DNA of 17,661 nt from Bacteroidetes bacterium UBA6063 (GTDB taxonomy: Bacteria > Bacteroidota > Bacteroidia > NS11-12g > UBA9320). The stretch is taken from contig DIYD01000199.1 of NCBI GenBank assembly GCA_002428905.1, forward strand, positions 1 to 17,661, read 5' to 3'. Below, one piece after another: positions 13,217 through 17,661 of this stretch (its first letter is position 1; each line of letters starts with the position of its first letter). The notes beneath the pieces are model-generated. The model searched no databases. It saw nothing but the letters and a program-made list of their open reading frames with translations, and was not told where the DNA came from. A program made the position numbers and the translations under genes.

Positions 13217-16063
13217 TTACAAATCGAAGACCGATGGGTATACAATCAAGATCGTTTTAACGCGATCGTCATTAACATAAGGCCGTGATTCATACGCCTC
13301 CAGAAAAGTGCCATGACGAACATTAAGGCTAAGATCCCAGGTGTGATAGGCAACTGAAGTGCGTAGTGAATTATCCAGATCTGATTTCACCCAATCATAC
13401 AACCTTGAATCAAATGAAATGTGTTTCAGGCTCAATGAAGAAACCTTTTTAACAATCCATGCTTTTTCCTTATTCCGTTGGGCTGATGGCATATCAAGTA
13501 TGGATGTAGGCAGGTAATAACTCAGGTTATAACCTGCATCTATAATCCTATGGACGTTCAGATTTAGAAACGAAGTTTCTATAATGTCACGATCATCAAT
13601 AAACTCCGCTTCTTTAAGTCTATCTAAATGCCTGATCAACACATCGATATTGTCGTTGTTCAGATTTTTTACATCCAGCCAAAGCCGGCCAAAGTGCTGC
13701 ACATTCCTCAAATAGGTGTAGAGTGTTTCACCCGACATACTTCCTTCTTCGCCATGGCCAACCATTAAACCTTCGTCTTCTATCTTTACATCAATTTCTA
13801 TGGTGGTAAAGAGCGATCTGCGCACCTCATTGTACTTTCCATACGAATTGACCCGATGAACACCTGTTCGGATAACGTCTCCTCTAATCTTCAGCCTGGA
13901 TGCGTGCCACCTTCCTTTGAAATAAGGGTTGTCTGGATTATCGTAAACCTTCTGCCCCTCCATGAGAAGCGGTTGCTCCAAATTGTACAAGGAATCAAAA
14001 TGATTGTACCGCATATCGCCATAATCAGATGATGTTTGAGTCATATGCAATAGCGACTGAAAAACTAAGTCGTTTGTGTATCGTTTGCGTTTGTTTAGTT
14101 CAATGCGTTTTACCGACTCATTATAACGCTTCTTGTACCCATCAGAAAACCAATAGTACATGGGAATCTGTGCCATACGGTACGTAAAGTTTCCGGCGTT
14201 GTGCCCTCTCCCTTCTTCCAGGTCTTCGCCATGATCTGCGAAATAACATAAGGCCTTTACCGAAGAATCTTTGGTATCCAGCATTTCATGGATCTGGCGC
14301 ATCATCCAATCGTTGTACAAAATACTGTTGTCGTAAGCCTCCCAGGTGGGGATATGCTTCCCCCTACCATAATCGGCCAAACCTCTTGATGGAAGTGTCT
14401 TAAAGTCAGACGGATACCGCATACTATACGTGCCGTGATTTCCCATTAAGTGGACAAATATCACCCGGTTCTCGTCGGTTTTTTCGTTCAATAACCGCCC
14501 AAGTTGAGGTAGGATCTCTTGGTCATAAGGTGCATTATCGATCGTTTCACCAATGTTCTTGTTTACATATATCTGCTCATCACAACCCGATGCAATAGCC
14601 GATACCAGATTATCCCAGTTACTCAGCTTCACCTGATTGCTTAACCAAACGGTTTTAAAGTCTGCTGCATTTAATACGTTAATGATGGTCGGTACTTCCG
14701 TGTAATCCAGTCCATTGTATTGATTGGCTTGTGTTAACGCATTTCGAAGAACTAAAACCGTATGGGTATGGCAGGAATACGCACTGTTGATTACAGTTAT
14801 TTTATTCGCATCTCGTTGAGCATCGAGAAACGGTGTTGTCTTTCTATGGTATCCATATAACGACATGTGTTCTTTACTTTGCGACTCCCCAATAACGACC
14901 ACATAGGTTTCACCCTTCGACGTCTTAGTTGCTTGTAGATTTTCGGGTGTATTGAACCGTTGCTGAACTTCGTTGAACTTATCGATCTCCTCGTAATATC
15001 GACCATACGCATCGCTAAATTCCTTGATAAATCTACTACCAGAACTTAAGCCACATCCCAGTACCAGTAACAAAACGCTCAACGATGCGCGCAACGGTTT
15101 TGCGGATTGACTGCGCCAGTTCAGCAATATAGGACTAACAAATAATACGAGTATAAATATCCAACCGAACCATGGAATTTCGTTCAGTGCGAATTCCTTC
15201 ATCTCTGTACTATTCGATTGTAAAATGGCCACGATGGAGTCAAAATCCAAACGGAATCCGAACCGCTTATAGTTCATCACGAAAAGACTACAGAACAGAA
15301 TAAATCCGAACATAGCATAGTCAATCAGTATCAATCCAATACGACGCATAAGCCCATTAGACACACTCCCAATCCACGACTTAATCCCTACCACCGCAAC
15401 GGTCAACAGCGTAAATCCAGACATGATCTCAAACCAGTCGGGATACGTATAGAGATGTTCGCTGTACACAGCCAGTAGCAATCCAATCGATGGTAGAACG
15501 GAAAGGTATACCAACCGTTTTCGTATCAAGATCCAACCGAGCAGTAACCAAACCAGAATGATGCCATAAATGCTGCGCTGCTGCCTCGCATTGCTTTTTT
15601 CCATTTTCACACTGGCTTCGCAGGTCTTTCCATTGCTCTGTAGAAGCTCAAATTTGAGGTAATCGTTTCTGCGGCATCGCACTTTTGCCTTTAAGTCATT
15701 GCCACTGGAGAGGTTTACCGAATCAACGAGTTTATCATTTCGCCAAAGCCAAAAGGTTCCATGCTGCTCGCTCGATTTCACCTTCACTTTGAACATCAAC
15801 TTTCCGGAAGCTCTAACCAGCAGTTTTGTTCTTGCCTTACCCTCGTTTGAAACAAGGTCGACCACACCGTCATAATCAACAACATAACTTGTGGAATCGT
15901 GGGTCACATCTGAAAATGCATAACCTGGCTTCAAAAGGTTAACATAAGCCTTGTTATACGGCTTTAAAATACCTGTAAGTAATGCAGCGATCAGTACAAC
16001 CCAAACGTATGGGAACCAACTGAATTTCTGTGCGTTATGACCTGGTTTTTCCTGTGCCTTCAC
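13217..16063 (-). CDS. EptA-like phosphoethanolamine transferase fused to a GDPD-like C-terminal domain
   Basis: 948 residues from GTG at 16061-16063, chosen because a promoter box (16080-16087) lies just upstream; TTG at 16090 would place that box inside the gene. Domain order: membrane helix about 17-33; a strand-rich periplasmic domain about 35-160; six further helices (about 164-180, 184-200, 211-227, 242-263, 296-314, 324-339); then a sulfatase/alkaline-phosphatase fold about 386-650. Active-site matches to EptA are G392-E393-S394, the nucleophile T433 in SCHT, and D610-H611. E393 and T433 are 40 residues apart, exactly as E240 and T280 are in EptA. Residues about 720-948 resemble a GDPD-type barrel: H736-R737, E756-x-D758, H770 and LWLDVKN (794-800). 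The first part should move phosphoethanolamine from phosphatidylethanolamine to lipid A or another surface acceptor in the periplasm. The role of the last domain is inference. Confidence 0.85.
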   Translation of the reverse strand: MKAQEKPGHNAQKFSWFPYVWVVLIAALLTGILKPYNKAYVNLLKPGYAFSDVTHDSTSYVVDYDGVVDLVSNEGKARTKLLVRASGKLMFKVKVKSSEQHGTFWLWRNDKLVDSVNLSSGNDLKAKVRCRRNDYLKFELLQSNGKTCEASVKMEKSNARQQRSIYGIILVWLLLGWILIRKRLVYLSVLPSIGLLLAVYSEHLYTYPDWFEIMSGFTLLTVAVVGIKSWIGSVSNGLMRRIGLILIDYAMFGFILFCSLFVMNYKRFGFRLDFDSIVAILQSNSTEMKEFALNEIPWFGWIFILVLFVSPILLNWRSQSAKPLRASLSVLLLVLGCGLSSGSRFIKEFSDAYGRYYEEIDKFNEVQQRFNTPENLQATKTSKGETYVVVIGESQSKEHMSLYGYHRKTTPFLDAQRDANKITVINSAYSCHTHTVLVLRNALTQANQYNGLDYTEVPTIINVLNAADFKTVWLSNQVKLSNWDNLVSAIASGCDEQIYVNKNIGETIDNAPYDQEILPQLGRLLNEKTDENRVIFVHLMGNHGTYSMRYPSDFKTLPSRGLADYGRGKHIPTWEAYDNSILYNDWMMRQIHEMLDTKDSSVKALCYFADHGEDLEEGRGHNAGNFTYRMAQIPMYYWFSDGYKKRYNESVKRIELNKRKRYTNDLVFQSLLHMTQTSSDYGDMRYNHFDSLYNLEQPLLMEGQKVYDNPDNPYFKGRWHASRLKIRGDVIRTGVHRVNSYGKYNEVRRSLFTTIEIDVKIEDEGLMVGHGEEGSMSGETLYTYLRNVQHFGRLWLDVKNLNNDNIDVLIRHLDRLKEAEFIDDRDIIETSFLNLNVHRIIDAGYNLSYYLPTSILDMPSAQRNKEKAWIVKKVSSLSLKHISFDSRLYDWVKSDLDNSLRTSVAYHTWDLSLNVRHGTFLEAYESRPYVNDDRVKTILIVYPSVFDL

Positions 16064-16079
16064 TTTTCTCAAGAAATAG

Positions 16080-16087
16080 CAAACATA
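16080..16087 (-). promoter_or_regulatory. -7 promoter element TATGTTTG of the EptA-like gene
   Basis: On the minus strand TATGTTTG matches TAnnTTTG exactly and lies 16 bp upstream of the GTG start at 16061-16063, the same spacing as in lpdA and serS. This supports the GTG as the real start. A convincing -33 TTG was not seen. Confidence 0.45.
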
Positions 16088-16148
16088 CAACCCTCTTGTA
16101 ATCTTATCCGTACTTTAGAATCACATTAATTTTTTGGCGTGCTGTCTT

Positions 16149-16177
16149 TTGTCTTTGATGGTTTTGTGTCAACTTTG
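16149..16177 (+). promoter_or_regulatory. Candidate serS promoter (TTG-N18-CAACTTTG)
   Basis: TTG at 16149-16151 and CAACTTTG at 16170-16177 are separated by 18 bp, fitting the Bacteroidota -33/-7 arrangement; the -7 box differs from TAnnTTTG only at its first base. Sixteen bases separate it from the serS ATG. The divergent EptA-like gene has its own box at 16080-16087. Confidence 0.5.
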
Positions 16178-16193
16178 CGCTACAGATATTTCT

Positions 16194-17462
16194 ATGTTAC
16201 AAACACAGCAAATCCGAGCCAATTTTGACGAGATTAATCAACGATTGGCCAAACGAGGTAAGAGTTTTGAAACAGCGTTGAAAGAGGTTGTCGAATTAGA
16301 CGACCTGCGTAAGTCAACACAAACGGAATTAGACAGTTCCCTGGCTGAGATGAACTCAATCTCAAAGCAAATCGGTATTTGCTTTAAGGAGGGAAAACGT
16401 GATGAAGCCGAGGCTTTAAAAGCGCAAACTGCTGATATCAAAGAAAAATCTAAAGAACTGGAAACGAAGCTCAAGGACGTGATGGAGCAGTTGCATGATG
16501 CATTGACCCACATCCCAAATGCTCCGCATACCAGTGTTAAAGAAGGTTTGACACCGGAAGACAACGAAATTGTATTAACGCATGGCGCAAAACCGGAGTT
16601 GGCCAACAATTTACCGCACTGGGAGTTGGCAGAGAAGTATGACCTAATCGACTTTGAACTTGGTGTTAAGGTAACAGGTGCTGGTTTCCCGGTGTACAAA
16701 GGAAAAGGCGCTCGTTTACAGCGGGCATTGATCAATTTCTTCCTCGATGAAGGCCTAAAACAAGGGTATACCGAGGTTCAACCTCCTATTTTCATCAATG
16801 AAGCTTCTGGGTTTGGAACAGGCCAGCTGCCGGATAAAGAAGGGCAGATGTACGAAATGACCGTAGACAAGCTATTTGCTATACCTACGGCCGAGGTGCC
16901 CATCACCAATATGTATCGGGATACCATCGTAAACAAAGACGACTTCCCAATTAAGAACATGGGATATACGCCGTGCTTCCGCCGTGAAGCAGGAAGCTAC
17001 GGTAAAGATGTACGCGGATTGAACCGTTTACACCAGTTCGATAAGGTGGAAATTGTTCAAATAGATCATCCTGCCAATTCGTATAGAACGCTTGAGGAGA
17101 TGAGTAGTTATGTACAGGGCTTATTGCAAAAACTAGGCTTGCACTACCGTGTGCTACGTCTTTGTGGCGGCGACATGGGCTTCACCAGCGCATTAACCTA
17201 TGACATGGAAGTATACTCTGGAGCACAGGAGAAATGGTTGGAAGTAAGTTCGGTGAGTTGCTTTGAAACGTACCAAAGCAACAGACTTAAGCTACGTTTC
17301 CGTAACGATGAAGGCAAGACCGAATTAGCACATACCCTAAACGGAAGTGCATTGGCGCTTCCACGTATTGTGGCTGCTTTACTTGAAAACTATCAAACGG
17401 AAAACGGCATTGAAATGCCTGAAGTGTTACACCCATACTTAGGATTCTCCAGGATCGATTAA
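16194..17462 (+). CDS. serS: Seryl-tRNA synthetase
   Basis: 422 residues from ATG at 16194 (MLQTQQIRANFDEINQRLAK); an upstream TTG frame start at 16134 is rejected because SerS begins MLQ and a promoter box lies between. The N-terminal long antiparallel coiled-coil (about 25-105) binds the long variable arm of tRNA-Ser. The class II catalytic core follows: GTGQLPDKE (208-216), TAEVP (232-236), motif 2 CFRREAGSYGKD (261-272) with the ATP-binding arginines, EVSSVSCFETYQSNR (350-364), and motif 3 TLNGSALALPRIVAALLENY (381-400). It charges tRNA-Ser, and tRNA-Sec where present, in the cytosol. The length is normal and all motifs are intact. Confidence 0.98.
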   Translation: MLQTQQIRANFDEINQRLAKRGKSFETALKEVVELDDLRKSTQTELDSSLAEMNSISKQIGICFKEGKRDEAEALKAQTADIKEKSKELETKLKDVMEQLHDALTHIPNAPHTSVKEGLTPEDNEIVLTHGAKPELANNLPHWELAEKYDLIDFELGVKVTGAGFPVYKGKGARLQRALINFFLDEGLKQGYTEVQPPIFINEASGFGTGQLPDKEGQMYEMTVDKLFAIPTAEVPITNMYRDTIVNKDDFPIKNMGYTPCFRREAGSYGKDVRGLNRLHQFDKVEIVQIDHPANSYRTLEEMSSYVQGLLQKLGLHYRVLRLCGGDMGFTSALTYDMEVYSGAQEKWLEVSSVSCFETYQSNRLKLRFRNDEGKTELAHTLNGSALALPRIVAALLENYQTENGIEMPEVLHPYLGFSRID

Positions 17463-17497
17463 TCGATCACAGATCTACTGGGCACTGAAGGTTCTGG

Positions 17498-17661
17498 TTA
17501 AAACTTTAGAACCTCATGTTTGTCATACAGTCCCCAGTACGCACCAACATCACCTTCGTCACCTACCTTCCAGGATTCATCAAAGGATGCAAAATAGAAC
17601 ATATCAATATCATCGTTGATCGACCAGTTCTGTGCATCTATGAAATACTTCAGGAAATTTC
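17498..17661 (-). CDS. C-terminal end of a probable GH17-like glycoside hydrolase (partial)
   Basis: The minus-strand frame runs from the right edge to TAA at 17498-17500 and encodes 54 residues. The segment MFYFASFDESWKVGDEGDVG followed by AYWGLYDKHEVLKF closely resembles the end of GH17-type beta-1,3-glucanases and related clan GH-A barrels, where an F-F-D-E/S-W-K segment closes the active site and a GxWGL strand follows. Substrate would be a beta-1,3-glucan such as laminarin. Only the tail is visible, so the start, signal and catalytic residues cannot be checked. It converges on serS with 35 bp between stop codons. The coding frame is likely; the family call is moderate. Confidence 0.6.
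   Translation of the reverse strand, partial: NFLKYFIDAQNWSINDDIDMFYFASFDESWKVGDEGDVGAYWGLYDKHEVLKF

Noticed and set aside
16064..16090. TTG start for the EptA-like gene at 16090
   Set aside because: A TATGTTTG promoter box at 16080-16087 lies inside that extension, and a GTG at 16063 has the same spacing from its promoter as lpdA and serS. I therefore use GTG 16063.
16134..16193. N-terminal extension of serS to a TTG at 16134
   Set aside because: It adds 20 residues not found in the family, which begins MLQ, and the candidate promoter lies inside it.
17489..17514. Inverted repeat AGGTTCT/AGAACCT after serS
   Set aside because: It has a perfect 7-bp stem but a 12-nt loop, includes the stop of the converging gene, and no U-tract follows. 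Too weak to call a terminator.

Overview
The window looks like chromosomal DNA from a free-living member of the Bacteroidota, most likely a Flavobacteriales-type marine or aquatic lineage. The support is a PorQ-type component of the type IX secretion system (T9SS, confined to this phylum), promoters matching the phylum's -7 element TAnnTTTG, start codons without Shine-Dalgarno sequences, lipoprotein and signal peptides ending in SAC, SC or FSQ, and a DUF5522 micro-protein. The genus cannot be named from the sequence.

Layout. 1-1148: the end of an outer-membrane-type protein, a six-helix voltage-gated K+ channel with a C-terminal zinc ribbon, and a 51-residue DUF5522 protein overlapping it by 4 bp. 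1207-3841: a secreted OmpA-domain protein convergent with, and overlapping by 23 bp, a LolC/E-like FtsX permease. 3882-6591: a plus-strand cluster of NamZ-type exo-muramidase lipoprotein (DUF1343), PorQ and a small coiled-coil membrane protein. 6739-8722: an SRPBCC protein, a DUF2200 protein and a glyoxalase II-like metallo-hydrolase, with intergenic gaps full of short repeats. 8747-11409: an orphan lipoprotein, an MepA-like murein endopeptidase (M74) and a convergent thioredoxin-fold lipoprotein. 11410-11775: a gene-free stretch of hairpins and repeats ending in the lpdA terminator. 11776-17462: dihydrolipoyl dehydrogenase, a large phosphoethanolamine-transferase-like protein and, divergently, seryl-tRNA synthetase. 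The right edge holds the end of a probable glycoside hydrolase (GH17-like).

Common theme. Housekeeping genes (serS, lpdA) are interleaved with envelope genes: peptidoglycan turnover (NamZ, M74 endopeptidase, OmpA anchor), lipoprotein handling (FtsX permease), T9SS (PorQ) and lipid-A/envelope modification (EptA-like). No phage, transposase, CRISPR array, rRNA or tRNA was seen.

Most notable points. (1) A 948-residue EptA-like enzyme carries an extra N-terminal periplasmic domain and a C-terminal domain with the catalytic residue pattern of glycerophosphodiester phosphodiesterases, a combined architecture I do not recognise. (2) Two arrays of an 8-bp unit, CAATNTNN, flank the DUF2200 gene. (3) Two diverged, oppositely oriented copies of a short interspersed palindromic repeat are present. 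(4) Three promoters sit at an almost constant 15-16 nt before their start codons, implying very short leaders.
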